Positions 32,807 through 42,033 are shown, numbered from the stretch's first letter. The stretch: DNA of 64,000 nt from Fluoribacter dumoffii NY 23 (GCF_000236165.1 NZ_CM001373.1:1032304-1096303), one strand, 5' to 3'. Numbers and translations are program-made. The notes: generated from the letters alone by a model not told the origin.

Positions 32807-35270
32807 CTTACATCGCCAACCTATCTTTATTACTTTAATTGTTTGCATTTTCATTCTCGCATTTCCTGCATGCGCCGCCCATAAAGTGGTTAATTTGGAA
32901 GTCGGTTATAAAACGGTTCGCTTTAACAACAAACCCGCCAAAGCTATTGCAGTTAACAATCAAATCCCTGCGCCGACATTACATTTTAAAGAAGGGGATC
33001 AGGTTTCTATAAATGTATTTAATCGTCTTGATAAAGCAACCGCCATACATTGGCATGGAGTTTTGGTTCCTTGGCAGATGGATGGAGTGGAAGGTGTCTC
33101 TCAAACCGAAATACCACCGGGAGGTGTTTTTCATTATCAGTTTACTTTAAAACAATCTGGAACCTATTGGTACCATGCACACTCAGGTCTTGAAGAGCAA
33201 CAGGGTCTATATGGGGCGTTTTTAATTGATCCCAAAACACCACCCCATTACACCTACACACGGGACTATGTAGTTGTTTTATCGGATTGGATTAACACCA
33301 AACCTGAACAGGTTTTAGCTAATCTTAAAAAATCCGGAGATTATTATGCCCCTCGCTTTCCTCTTCAACCATCCTTGATGAAATTTATTCATGATTATAA
33401 AAAAGGATCCAAGAAAGAACGCAAAGAGCTTTTAGATGATTATAAAAGCATGCAACAAATGCGTATGGGGATTTATGATATAAGCGATGTTGCATTTGAT
33501 GCATTTTTAATGAACGGCCATTCTAAAAAAGCTCCCTGGACAGCTGCGGTCAAAGTAGGAGATATTGTACGGCTAAGATTTATTGATGCTGGAAGCAGTA
33601 CCCTATTTCGTATCAAAATTCCTGGCTCTACAATGAAGGTAGTCCAGGCTGATGGAAATGACATCAAGCCCTATACCGTTAAGGAATTGGCAATTTCACC
33701 TGCGGAAACTTATGACGTTTTGGTGAACATTGGAAAAAATAAGCCCTACATAATTTATGCAGGCTCAAGAGATACGCTAGGTGCTGCTTATGGCGCTTTA
33801 AAAACCGACCCAGCCCAAAAAGTCAATTATGAGCGGGTCAAACCATTCCCTGAGCCCATTCCCGTTACCAGAGAGATGATGAACATCATGATGGGCGGCA
33901 TGGTGCATGGCAACTTACCTGAAAACCACAATAAACAAGATAGTGCAAAGGCTAAAGCGCCAATAGGAATGCATTCTATGAAAATGGAGCATCAAATGCA
34001 TATGGGTAACTCCATGAGCATGCACATGCCCACGGAACCAACGCGATTTAAAGATACCATAGCTTCTTCTAACGCCTCCTTTATGACTTCGCTGGAAACA
34101 AAATATCGTGATTTACAAGCAGCCGTTCCTACTAATAACCCAAATAAACCAGTGGAGGGAGTAATAAATTTGGAATTATTTGGATATATGGGACAGTTTA
34201 TTTGGTTTATTAACGGTGTTCCTGGATATAAAGCCAAACCAATACCATTAAAACCAGGTAAACGGTATCGCTTTGTATTTACGAATACCTCAATGATGCA
34301 TCATCCCATGCACATTCATGGTCATTGGTTTATTTTACGTACCGGTAAAGCCGCATTTGACCCTTTAAAGCACACCCTTGATATTCCGCCAGGAGCAACA
34401 GTAACTGCTGATGTTGATACTGATGCAAGCGGCCAATGGTTTTTCCATTGCCACATGCTTTATCATATGATGGCAGGGATGAACAGGATCTTCCAATATT
34501 CGACCATAATCGAAATAGCTGAAGGCAAAATCAAACCCGAAAATACGATAACAAATACTCCTTATTATAACCGCCCTATAATCCGAGTGGATGAAGCAAT
34601 TAAACCAATTAACTACCATTTAGTGAAACATCCGATGGCTCATGGTGCAGGTTTGTGGTTAGCAACCTTTCTGGATTTAGGCGGGGATCCGATACACAAT
34701 TCCCAAAGGGTTACCTACAAAGGTATGTATGGTCCTGATTATCATAAACTGCAATTATTTACAAATGATGCAGAAATTTATAAAGGAATCGTTGAAAATG
34801 CAGATATTGATATTTTTTACTGGCATTTAATTAGCCAATTCTGGGCTATCAAAGGTGGTGTGAACTATTTCAATCAACCTGCCAATCGACCTTATTGGCA
34901 AGCAGGTATCGGCCTTGAGGGGTTAATGCCCTTTTTTATTGATACCAATATTAGAACCTATTTTTATGGTGGAAGCGTCAAATTTGATGTAGAACTTTCG
35001 CGAGATACCCAAATTACCAATAATCTTTTAATTCGAACAGGTATTCGAAGTATTCTGGCAACTAAAACTGTAGTTAATGCTCAAATTGGCAGCGGGTTGA
35101 ATCAAATGCGTTATGCAATAAGGCCTTATTATCGTTTGATTCCGGGGATTAATTTATTTGTTGAATATGAAAATGAATATGATTACGGCGCGTTTAAAAG
35201 ACTTGAAGATGCAAGCACAGAAACGGATATCTCGAATACTGTTTCTTTAGGATTAACCTTTATTTTTTAA
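32787..35270 (+). CDS. CopA-type multicopper oxidase fused to CopB outer-membrane domain
   Basis: A fusion of about 827 residues. Residues 30-600 are a CopA-like multicopper oxidase with copper motifs H-W-H-G (about 88), W-Y-H-A-H-S-G, H-P-M-H-I-H-G-H-W (about 506) and H-C-H-M-L-Y-H-M-M-A-G-M (about 553), plus a Met/His-rich stretch (M-H-S-M-K-M-E-H-Q-M-H-M) near 394-415 that would bind Cu(I). Residues 618-827 match CopB, a beta-barrel outer-membrane protein, ending in Phe. The signal peptide lacks twin arginines, so Sec export is likely, unlike usual Tat-exported CopA. ATG 32787 with GGAAAG is preferred; ATG 32775 and TTG 32772 are alternatives. Likely role: periplasmic Cu(I) oxidation and sequestration. 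Confidence 0.87.
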   Translation: MLKKTHNLHRQPIFITLIVCIFILAFPACAAHKVVNLEVGYKTVRFNNKPAKAIAVNNQIPAPTLHFKEGDQVSINVFNRLDKATAIHWHGVLVPWQMDGVEGVSQTEIPPGGVFHYQFTLKQSGTYWYHAHSGLEEQQGLYGAFLIDPKTPPHYTYTRDYVVVLSDWINTKPEQVLANLKKSGDYYAPRFPLQPSLMKFIHDYKKGSKKERKELLDDYKSMQQMRMGIYDISDVAFDAFLMNGHSKKAPWTAAVKVGDIVRLRFIDAGSSTLFRIKIPGSTMKVVQADGNDIKPYTVKELAISPAETYDVLVNIGKNKPYIIYAGSRDTLGAAYGALKTDPAQKVNYERVKPFPEPIPVTREMMNIMMGGMVHGNLPENHNKQDSAKAKAPIGMHSMKMEHQMHMGNSMSMHMPTEPTRFKDTIASSNASFMTSLETKYRDLQAAVPTNNPNKPVEGVINLELFGYMGQFIWFINGVPGYKAKPIPLKPGKRYRFVFTNTSMMHHPMHIHGHWFILRTGKAAFDPLKHTLDIPPGATVTADVDTDASGQWFFHCHMLYHMMAGMNRIFQYSTIIEIAEGKIKPENTITNTPYYNRPIIRVDEAIKPINYHLVKHPMAHGAGLWLATFLDLGGDPIHNSQRVTYKGMYGPDYHKLQLFTNDAEIYKGIVENADIDIFYWHLISQFWAIKGGVNYFNQPANRPYWQAGIGLEGLMPFFIDTNIRTYFYGGSVKFDVELSRDTQITNNLLIRTGIRSILATKTVVNAQIGSGLNQMRYAIRPYYRLIPGINLFVEYENEYDYGAFKRLEDASTETDISNTVSLGLTFIF

Positions 35271-35271
35271 G

Positions 35272-35286
35272 CCCTGTTTCACAGGG
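35272..35286 (+). terminator. Small hairpin after the copper operon
   Basis: C-C-C-T-G-T-T-T-C-A-C-A-G-G-G, a perfect six-base stem with a three-base loop, right after the stop codon. No clear T run follows, so it is a modest terminator candidate. Confidence 0.45.
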
Positions 35287-35395
35287 AATTATAAGGGCGA
35301 GAAGTAAATTGTCATCGAGTATAACTCGTCAGGCCACTATTTACTCTCCACTACAAAATTAAGTTAAGTTACACTAGCCTGAATTAGGACTATGC

Positions 35396-37303
35396 ATGCT
35401 AAAATTGCCTACCACACCAAGGATAATTGCACTCAAAAAAAAGGAAGAATTACTGTTTTTTTTAGGTAAGCTGAGCCTCTTTTTGATTATCACTTCTATT
35501 TTTATTCCTTTTTCTCCAAAATTGCCAGCTCCTGGGATAGATCCTTCATGGGCTCTTGGACTAAACCAGGCAGTTGCTCAAGGTTTGGCATTTGGAAAGG
35601 ACATAATATTCACTCTTGGCCCCTATTCCTCCCTATACACAAAAGCTTATCATCCGGCTACAGATTCTCTAATGATGGCTGGATGTTTTTATTTAGCAAT
35701 TTCCTATTGGTTTTGCCTTCTTTTTTTGATGAGAAAAACCCGGTGGCTCTGGTTCTTCATGCTTTGCATCCCCTTTTTAGGGATGATTTACGCCCGAGAT
35801 TCCTTATTTTTTTCTTATCCATTACTTACGGGATTAATAAGCCACCAAATCATCTCGCATGATCGGATCCAACTCTCAAATTCATCCCTATTATCTTTAG
35901 TTTTTTTTATTTTTGCCCCTTTTGGTTTACTCGCGCTTATCAAGGGGTCAATGCTTATCCTTTGTCTTCTCGTACTTTTTTTGTGCTTTGTTTTTTTTAT
36001 CATCAGTAATCAAAAAAAACTGGCCTTAATTTGCCTAATTTCTCCATCCGTATCCATCCTCCTATTTTGGTTAGCAGCAAAACAACCAGTTGCCTCTTTA
36101 CCTGATTACCTCACAAGCACACTTTGGATAGCCTCCGGCTTTACAGAAGCCATGTCTACTGATGGGAGTATTAGCGAAATCCTTTTATATTTAATGAGTT
36201 GCTTATTACTCTTTCTGGTTATTTCTCAGGAGAAACAAACATCAGGTAAAGCTAAACTATTTTTGCTGGGAATTTATTTTGTATTCTTGTTTGTTTCTTT
36301 TAAAACAGGATTTACCCGTCATGTGGGCCATGCGTTCATACCAGGGACTTCAGTTTTGCTAGCCACACTGTTTTTAGCTTTTATTACCCAATTCTGGATT
36401 AGTGGTCCCCTCATCCTCATTTCATTAAGTAGTTGGTATTTTATTAATAGTCACTACACCAACATTTCAATAAGAAATAACTTTATATCTTCATATTCCT
36501 CGGCTTGGCATGGGTTAAAAAACAGAATCCAGGACCCTTCCTGGCTTGAAACGAACTTCATATTTACAATGAACTTCTTGCGTGAACAGGCAGACTTTCC
36601 TGTTTTGCAAGGAACAACTGATATTTATTCATACGATCAAACTTACTTGATTTCTTCTCAAAATATTTGGGCTCCACGTCCTGTTTTCCAAAGCTACTCT
36701 GTATTTAACCAGGGGTTAGCAGAGGAGAATACAAGACATCTCCAGGGAAAACATAAACCTGATAATATTATTTTTAAAGTAGAGCCTATAGATCAACGCC
36801 TGCCTTCTCTGGAAGACGGAGCAAGTTGGCCCTTACTGTTAACTCATTATCAACCTACTCGGCTTGCGAACAATTTTTTATTCCTCCAAAAAAGAGAAAT
36901 TCCCATTTCATTGAACCAATCAAAATTAAAAAGCGAGACTCACTTTCTTGGTGAACGCGTTGAATTATTGGCAAAAAATAGACTTCTGTTTGCAGAAATT
37001 AACATGATACCCAATTTTTGGGGCAAACTGGCAACTCTGCTTTACAAACCACAGCAATTAAAAATTACCTTTACTCTAAACAATGGCGATATCAAACACT
37101 ATCGGCTCGTCGCAAACATGGCAAAGTCCACATTTCTCGTTTCGCCCCTTATTGAAAACACAACAGAATTTACATTACTTTATAAAAAAACTTCCGAACT
37201 CAATGACAATGAAGTTAAATCTTTTGTAATTACGACAAATCACGAAAAAAATTGGAATTGGAATAATTCATATACCATCAACTTGAGGCAAATTGATTAT
37301 TGA
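35396..37303 (+). CDS. Polytopic inner-membrane protein with C-terminal soluble domain
   Basis: A 635-residue protein: about ten hydrophobic segments in the first 360 residues, then a soluble domain of about 270 residues. D-P-S-W-A-L-G-L-N-Q-A near residue 49 and F-T-L-G-P-Y-S-S-L-Y resemble the periplasmic loop of membrane glycosyltransferase-type proteins, and the C-terminal Y-S-Y-D-Q-T-Y and N-I-W-A-P-R-P-V-F-Q-S-Y fit the same group loosely. No catalytic motif was found, and a function is not assigned. Confidence 0.7.
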   Translation: MLKLPTTPRIIALKKKEELLFFLGKLSLFLIITSIFIPFSPKLPAPGIDPSWALGLNQAVAQGLAFGKDIIFTLGPYSSLYTKAYHPATDSLMMAGCFYLAISYWFCLLFLMRKTRWLWFFMLCIPFLGMIYARDSLFFSYPLLTGLISHQIISHDRIQLSNSSLLSLVFFIFAPFGLLALIKGSMLILCLLVLFLCFVFFIISNQKKLALICLISPSVSILLFWLAAKQPVASLPDYLTSTLWIASGFTEAMSTDGSISEILLYLMSCLLLFLVISQEKQTSGKAKLFLLGIYFVFLFVSFKTGFTRHVGHAFIPGTSVLLATLFLAFITQFWISGPLILISLSSWYFINSHYTNISIRNNFISSYSSAWHGLKNRIQDPSWLETNFIFTMNFLREQADFPVLQGTTDIYSYDQTYLISSQNIWAPRPVFQSYSVFNQGLAEENTRHLQGKHKPDNIIFKVEPIDQRLPSLEDGASWPLLLTHYQPTRLANNFLFLQKREIPISLNQSKLKSETHFLGERVELLAKNRLLFAEINMIPNFWGKLATLLYKPQQLKITFTLNNGDIKHYRLVANMAKSTFLVSPLIENTTEFTLLYKKTSELNDNEVKSFVITTNHEKNWNWNNSYTINLRQIDY

Positions 37304-37349
37304 GAAGAGATTACACTAATGCCTTTTCCTCATTTTAAATATGAGATCT

Positions 37350-37368
37350 TGCTCTCCTGGAGAGAGCA
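37350..37368. terminator. Hairpin between convergent genes
   Basis: T-G-C-T-C-T-C (37350-37356) and G-A-G-A-G-C-A (37362-37368) form a seven-base stem around a five-base loop, in the 93 bases between the membrane protein and the convergent rhodanese gene. No T run of note on either side. Confidence 0.4.
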
Positions 37369-37396
37369 GATTCACTGAACTAAAAACTCAAGATCA

Positions 37397-37771
37397 TTAT
37401 TTTTCTAATAAATAGCCCTCATCAAGCCAACCCTGCAACCCGGTTTCCAGAGAGTAAACAGCCAAATAGCCCATTTTTTGTAAGTTGTCTGCAACCAGAG
37501 CAGAACGAAAACCTCCACTGCAATAAACAATAATCTGTGTATTCAAATCAGATATTTTCTTCTCTATATCACGCTCAATAATTCCCTTACTCAAGTGAAT
37601 TGCCGTTGGAATAAAACCTGATTCCCACTCATGAACTTCACGCACATCAATGACATACATAGGTTCTTGCCGATGAATTTTTTCCTTTAATATTTTTGGC
37701 GTTATTTCCTTAACTCGCTTTTTAGAATCGGTTACTAGCGCTAAAAATCCCTGTGAATGTTGTTTTTTCAT
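37397..37771 (-). CDS. Single-domain rhodanese-like sulfurtransferase
   Basis: A 124-residue rhodanese domain: V-I-D-V-R-E-V-H-E-W-E-S-G near residue 40, I-H-L-S-K-G, and the active-site loop V-Y-C-S-G-G-F-R-S-A with its catalytic Cys. The S-G-G-F-R loop is typical of single-domain, GlpE-like thiosulfate sulfurtransferases. No signal peptide, so cytosolic. Confidence 0.88.
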   Translation of the reverse strand: MKKQHSQGFLALVTDSKKRVKEITPKILKEKIHRQEPMYVIDVREVHEWESGFIPTAIHLSKGIIERDIEKKISDLNTQIIVYCSGGFRSALVADNLQKMGYLAVYSLETGLQGWLDEGYLLEK

Positions 37772-37876
37772 TCAATACTCCCAATTATTTTAATGATCCT
37801 ATTTCTCCATAATTCACACTTATTTTTCATCGGATGCTCATAAATTATCCTCCTGTTTAAATTTAACTTTTTATGG

Positions 37877-37882
37877 TATAAT
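37877..37882 (+). promoter_or_regulatory. Probable -10 element
   Basis: A perfect TATAAT lies 58 bases before the start of the next gene. The -35 region at the expected 17-base spacing (T-G-T-T-T-A) is poor, so an activator may be needed. Confidence 0.4.
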
Positions 37883-37940
37883 TATACACAATAAGACCGC
37901 GATGCAGTCCTAATGATTTAATTCACTCCGGAGTGTTAAT

Positions 37941-39152
37941 ATGAAATCCAAGTTTTTTACGGGTCAACTGTCTAAACATGCACATGGAGGTCAGGGTCGG
38001 AGGAATGAATTCCGCAAAAACCAATTTACACGCAAGGTTTTAGACTTTGTTGAACATAAGTGGCATGAAGGAGCCAACCCTTCGATTCCAAAATATTTTC
38101 AATCTCTTAAAATAATTACCTCCACCCGTTTTGATATCTTTCCTAATATCGCATCAGGCATAGAAAATAAGGGCAAGGGACGTTCAATTTATAGAGGAAT
38201 GAGCCTTACCGAATTAATAGATGTATTACGTAACACAAAATTTTTATGCCCCCCCAAACAAAAACAAGATCATTACGATATTGCTGAACATGTCATAGCG
38301 AACAATTCATCAAGATATCTTGGCTTTACCCCGGAATTATTGGTCGGGACCACCTATGCAAGTATGAGTAGTATCATACCCAGCAATGGAGCAATCATAG
38401 ATACCAATGTACCACCTTTTTTTATTAATCCCAAAGAACTAGTTGGAACACATCCTGAATTATTCGAGCGTTACGCTAAACGCAAAGAACGTGACGACAT
38501 TGCAGTTGAAAGCAGATCCGGTTTTACAGGGATTGACAATGTCATGGAAATTGCTGCACGAAATTCAGAAATTACCATGATTAGGAATTTTGGTAAAACC
38601 TATGTCGGTTTAGGGATGCAAGATATAAAAACCATTCATTTATTAACCGTTCCTGGACAAATATTATGGAAATGGACCAGTATAAAAACTCCTTTGCATG
38701 AAATAAGTTTTGAAAATCCGGAATATAAACCCAGAGTATGCGCTATTAAAACGGGCTTTGTAGCACATGATAATTATCTTGCAGAGGAATTTGAACTTGT
38801 TAATAGACGAAATATTGATATGGGACTCATTCCTCCTGAGGGTCGGGTAATTACTTTACGTGAAGCCAAAAAAATAGCCCGATCAGGCTTGTTGGATGCA
38901 CTTAATGATGCGTTTGAATGTGATGAAACTTATGTTTTTTCACATGTCCCAAGCTCCATTCCCGTAAACGATATAGAAGGAATCATTGAATATATCAGGG
39001 AAACTATTGAAGCACTACCCAATGTAAAACCGGTAAATGAAGGACCTCTGATCGAAGAGATTACAGATGAAGAGCCTCAGCAAAAATCAGACACTGGGCC
39101 TGTTATAGAGGAAATTACGGAGGAAGAGCCCAAAGGCCCCAAAACCATGTAA
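37941..39152 (+). CDS. Candidate Dot/Icm effector with duplicated acidic tail, possibly ADP-ribosyltransferase-like
   Basis: A 403-residue soluble protein with no firmly recognised family. S-I-Y-R-G-M-S (about residue 86), Y-A-S-M-S-S (about 146) and N-S-E-I-T-M-I (about 209) are spaced somewhat like the R-S-E triad of ADP-ribosyltransferases, a tentative link. The tail holds a tandem motif, G-P-[LV]-I-E-E-I-T-[DE]-E-E-P, at about 368-379 and 386-397, so the end is very acidic, as in Dot/Icm E-block signals. The gene has its own TATAAT upstream and a strong terminator downstream. Confidence 0.7.
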   Translation: MKSKFFTGQLSKHAHGGQGRRNEFRKNQFTRKVLDFVEHKWHEGANPSIPKYFQSLKIITSTRFDIFPNIASGIENKGKGRSIYRGMSLTELIDVLRNTKFLCPPKQKQDHYDIAEHVIANNSSRYLGFTPELLVGTTYASMSSIIPSNGAIIDTNVPPFFINPKELVGTHPELFERYAKRKERDDIAVESRSGFTGIDNVMEIAARNSEITMIRNFGKTYVGLGMQDIKTIHLLTVPGQILWKWTSIKTPLHEISFENPEYKPRVCAIKTGFVAHDNYLAEEFELVNRRNIDMGLIPPEGRVITLREAKKIARSGLLDALNDAFECDETYVFSHVPSSIPVNDIEGIIEYIRETIEALPNVKPVNEGPLIEEITDEEPQQKSDTGPVIEEITEEEPKGPKTM

Positions 39153-39191
39153 AGGGGTTGAGTAAACACTTTTCTTGTTGTCGATACATTG

Positions 39192-39240
39192 GGGAGAGAT
39201 TTCATAAGCACCGCGAGAAATCACTCCCTAACCTTTTTTT
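39192..39240. terminator. Terminator between convergent genes
   Basis: G-G-G-A-G-A-G-A-T-T-T-C (39192-39203) pairs with G-A-A-A-T-C-A-C-T-C-C-C (39217-39228) with one mismatch, followed by T-A-A-C-C and seven T. It suits the + strand effector gene and overlaps the end of the small minus-strand gene. Confidence 0.7.
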
Positions 39241-39416
39241 CTCTTAATCAATTTTTTTAACTCGGGCCAAAAAGCAATAATTACTATGACCAGAGTAAAC
39301 AAGATGACCGCTATGACCATTTGAATTATAGGGAATTTCAATTCATCGCGTGCAATAAACCAGCCTGCAATGGATCCGGAAATTACTAAAAGTAATCTTA
39401 AGAGCAACTGAAACAT
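39228..39416 (-). CDS. Small two-helix membrane protein
   Basis: A 62-residue protein with two hydrophobic segments (about residues 3-22 and 28-49) and a basic C-terminus (L-K-K-L-I-K-R-K-K-G). A-R-D-E-L-K-F-P sits between the helices. Function unknown. It lies 19 bases downstream of ackA on the same strand, so it may be the last gene of the pta-ackA unit. Confidence 0.6.
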   Translation of the reverse strand: MFQLLLRLLLVISGSIAGWFIARDELKFPIIQMVIAVILFTLVIVIIAFWPELKKLIKRKKG

Positions 39417-39435
39417 AAATAATACTCCGATTAAT

Positions 39436-40608
39436 TTATGTGTTTAACACTAAATTCAATGTATGTTGGGCAATCATATACTCTTCATTAGTAGGAATAA
39501 CCCCCACAAAAACCTTACTTTGCACCTGACTGATCACAGCCGCATTTCGAAGGTTTGCACTTTCATCCAGTATGACTCCTAGCCAGGCCAAACGTTCACA
39601 TATGTTTTTTCTAACAGGTGCCGAATGCTCACCTATTCCTGCAGTAAAAATAATTGCATCACAGCCTTGTAAACTACTGGCTAATGCGCACAGTTCTCGT
39701 GCTGCTCGATAACAAAATAAATCAATAGCTTCAAGTGCATGGGTTTCTTTACTGGCTTGTAATTCACGCATGTCGCTGCTTATTCCCGAAACACCCAAAA
39801 GGCCAGAATTTTTATATAAAAGAGTGTTTAGCTCTTCTATAGATAACTTTTTTTCCTGAAGTAAATACAGAAGGACGCCAGGATCAATCACTCCACACCG
39901 TGTTCCCATCATTAAACCATCCAAGGCTGTGAAGCCCATAGAAGTCGTAACACTTTTACCGTGTTCCATGGCACACATACTCGCACCATTCCCCAAGTGA
40001 GCAACAATTACTTTTTTATATTTAATTTGTTCCGGTAATACGGAAGCAATGTATTCGTAAGAGATGCCATGGAATCCATAGCGGATAATCCCCTCTTCAC
40101 TCAATGCCCTAGGTATCGCAAAGAGGGTAGCCAATTTATTTTGGGTTCGATGGAAAGATGTGTCAAAACAAGCTACTTGCAACAGTTCAGGGTAAAGTTT
40201 CAAAATGCTTTCGATAATGGCAACATTATGAGGCTGATGAAGTGGCGCCAAAGGATTTAGAGATGAAAGTTTTGCAATGGAATCCCGAGTGATTAAAATA
40301 GGAAGTTCGAAAAAACGGCCTCCATGAACTACCCGATGTCCGACTCCTTTTAAAATATAACGAGAGGGTAAATGTTGAATCCAGTCAAATAAATAATTTA
40401 ACGCCGCATCATACCCTGTTGATGGAATAGATTTCTTAACTATTTGTTTTTGCTGGGCATTGGAGACGGTTATTTGCGGGTTATCAAAAATACTCTCTAT
40501 TTCCCCATGATAAATTAGAGTTAAAGAAGAAATAAAAAGACTAAACTTAATGCTGGATGAGCCTGCATTAATTACCAGAAGGACTTCATTGGCGTGGTTT
40601 GATTTCAT
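39436..40608 (-). CDS. ackA: Acetate kinase
   Basis: ASKHA-fold kinase of 390 residues: V-I-N-A-G-S-S-S-I-K-F at residues 13-23 (phosphate-binding), G-H-R-V-V-H-G-G near 86, A-H-L-G-N-G-A-S near 202 and I-I-F-T-A-G-I-G-E-H near 320. It interconverts acetyl phosphate plus ADP with acetate plus ATP. The start overlaps the stop of the upstream MaoC-Pta gene by four bases, so the two are translationally coupled. Confidence 0.93.
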   Translation of the reverse strand: MKSNHANEVLLVINAGSSSIKFSLFISSLTLIYHGEIESIFDNPQITVSNAQQKQIVKKSIPSTGYDAALNYLFDWIQHLPSRYILKGVGHRVVHGGRFFELPILITRDSIAKLSSLNPLAPLHQPHNVAIIESILKLYPELLQVACFDTSFHRTQNKLATLFAIPRALSEEGIIRYGFHGISYEYIASVLPEQIKYKKVIVAHLGNGASMCAMEHGKSVTTSMGFTALDGLMMGTRCGVIDPGVLLYLLQEKKLSIEELNTLLYKNSGLLGVSGISSDMRELQASKETHALEAIDLFCYRAARELCALASSLQGCDAIIFTAGIGEHSAPVRKNICERLAWLGVILDESANLRNAAVISQVQSKVFVGVIPTNEEYMIAQHTLNLVLNT

Positions 40609-41990
40609 TTTTGTCTTCGCGCATACAATAAAGCCATAACACAGGATGCTTTTCGTGAAAGTTCATCGCTTCCTCGACTGGTCAGAATAATAGGAACATG
40701 AGCCCCCAGAACCATTCCTGCAGCTTCTATACCTGATAAATAGGTCATTTGCTTGTAAAGCATATTCCCGGATTCAACATCAGGGACTACCAAGATGTCT
40801 GCATTACCGGCAACAGGGGAAAAAATGCCTTTTTCACGTGCTGATTCCATGGAAATGGCATTATCAAATGCTAAAGGACCATCTAAAACACCGCCAGTAA
40901 TCTGACCACGTTCAGCCATTTTGCAAAGCGCCGTAGCGTCCAATGTGGAGGGAATTTTTTCATTTACAGTTTCTACGGCTGAAAGAATAGCAACATTTGG
41001 TGTTCCTAATTCCAATGCATGGAATAGATCAATTGCATTTTGCACAATGTCGCACTTCTCTCTTAGGGTAGGAAAAAGATTAATTGCTGCATCAGTTAAA
41101 AAAATCGGTTTGGGATAATTAGGCACATCCAGAGAGAACACATGGCTCATACGACGTCCGGTCCGTAAGCCATTTTCTTTGGCAACAATGGGTTTCATCA
41201 ATTCTTCGGTGTGAATTTTTCCCTTCATTATTGCTTCAACTTTCTTTGTCGCAGCCAGTTTAACTGCTATATCAGCTGCTTCATTGCTATGTTCGGTAGC
41301 AATCAGTTCATATGCTGAAATATCAATATTTGCTTCTTTTGCAGCCTGAGAAATTTTTTGTTTTGGTCCAACAAGAACTGGAGTAATTAATCCCTCTTGG
41401 GCAGAAGATATTGCCCCCTTAAGTGAGAGGATATCTACTGGGTGGACGACAGCTGTTTTGAGAGGTTTTAATGAATTTTTAGCTTTTATTAAGCGGTGAT
41501 ACCAATGCTCTTGTTTGGGTTTGAGTTCTACCGTGGGCAATTCCACACGTTCTCTTTTGATTTTGGTAGTCGGTGCTATAACGGTTGCAAGCCCTCGAAT
41601 CACTACTGTCCCATATTGATTCACACATCTACAATCAAGCTCAACGATGTGTTTTTCAGGGAGTTTATTGATTATTTCAAGGGTAACAGTAACTGTATCA
41701 CCTAATGCAACAGGATGTTCAAATTTTAACGTCTGATCTAAATAAATAGTTCCAGGCCCAGGCAACTCGGTTCCCAGAACAGTAGACAAAAGAGAAGCCC
41801 CCCACATCCCATGGGCGATTATTTTATGAAACATATCATTTTTGGCATATTCTGCATCAACGTGTGCAGGATTTACATCTCCAGACATGACTGCAAAGAG
41901 ATTAATATCTTCCTGGGTTAGTGTGCGTGTGAGACTGGCCGATTCGCCAATTATTAATTCATCAAAGACGTGATTTTCTATATAAGTCAT
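40605..41990 (-). CDS. MaoC-like dehydratase fused to phosphate acetyl/butyryltransferase
   Basis: A 461-residue fusion. Residues 1-140 are a MaoC/(R)-hydratase hot-dog domain: D-I-N-L-F-A-V-M-S-G-D-V-N-P-A-H-V-D and A-H-G-M-W-G-A. Residues 165-461 are the Pta/Ptb domain: L-I-T-P-V-L-V-G-P, V-E-A-I-M-K-G, D-G-P-L-A-F-D-N-A-I-S and D-I-L-V-V-P-D-V-E-S-G-N. The pair links (R)-3-hydroxyacyl-CoA to enoyl-CoA conversion with acyl-CoA to acyl-phosphate transfer; AckA downstream would then yield ATP. Such fusions occur in gammaproteobacteria and in polyhydroxybutyrate-producing bacteria. Confidence 0.9.
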   Translation of the reverse strand: MTYIENHVFDELIIGESASLTRTLTQEDINLFAVMSGDVNPAHVDAEYAKNDMFHKIIAHGMWGASLLSTVLGTELPGPGTIYLDQTLKFEHPVALGDTVTVTLEIINKLPEKHIVELDCRCVNQYGTVVIRGLATVIAPTTKIKRERVELPTVELKPKQEHWYHRLIKAKNSLKPLKTAVVHPVDILSLKGAISSAQEGLITPVLVGPKQKISQAAKEANIDISAYELIATEHSNEAADIAVKLAATKKVEAIMKGKIHTEELMKPIVAKENGLRTGRRMSHVFSLDVPNYPKPIFLTDAAINLFPTLREKCDIVQNAIDLFHALELGTPNVAILSAVETVNEKIPSTLDATALCKMAERGQITGGVLDGPLAFDNAISMESAREKGIFSPVAGNADILVVPDVESGNMLYKQMTYLSGIEAAGMVLGAHVPIILTSRGSDELSRKASCVMALLYARRQK

Positions 41991-42033
41991 TTATATGCCT
42001 GTTAATAAAGGTCTATGCAAAACCTAGAGTCGC

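Noticed and set aside
37850..37880. Possible PmrA-type regulatory box (T-T-A-A repeats) before the candidate effector
   Set aside because: A/T-rich sequence gives such matches by chance; the half-sites do not fit the expected spacing.
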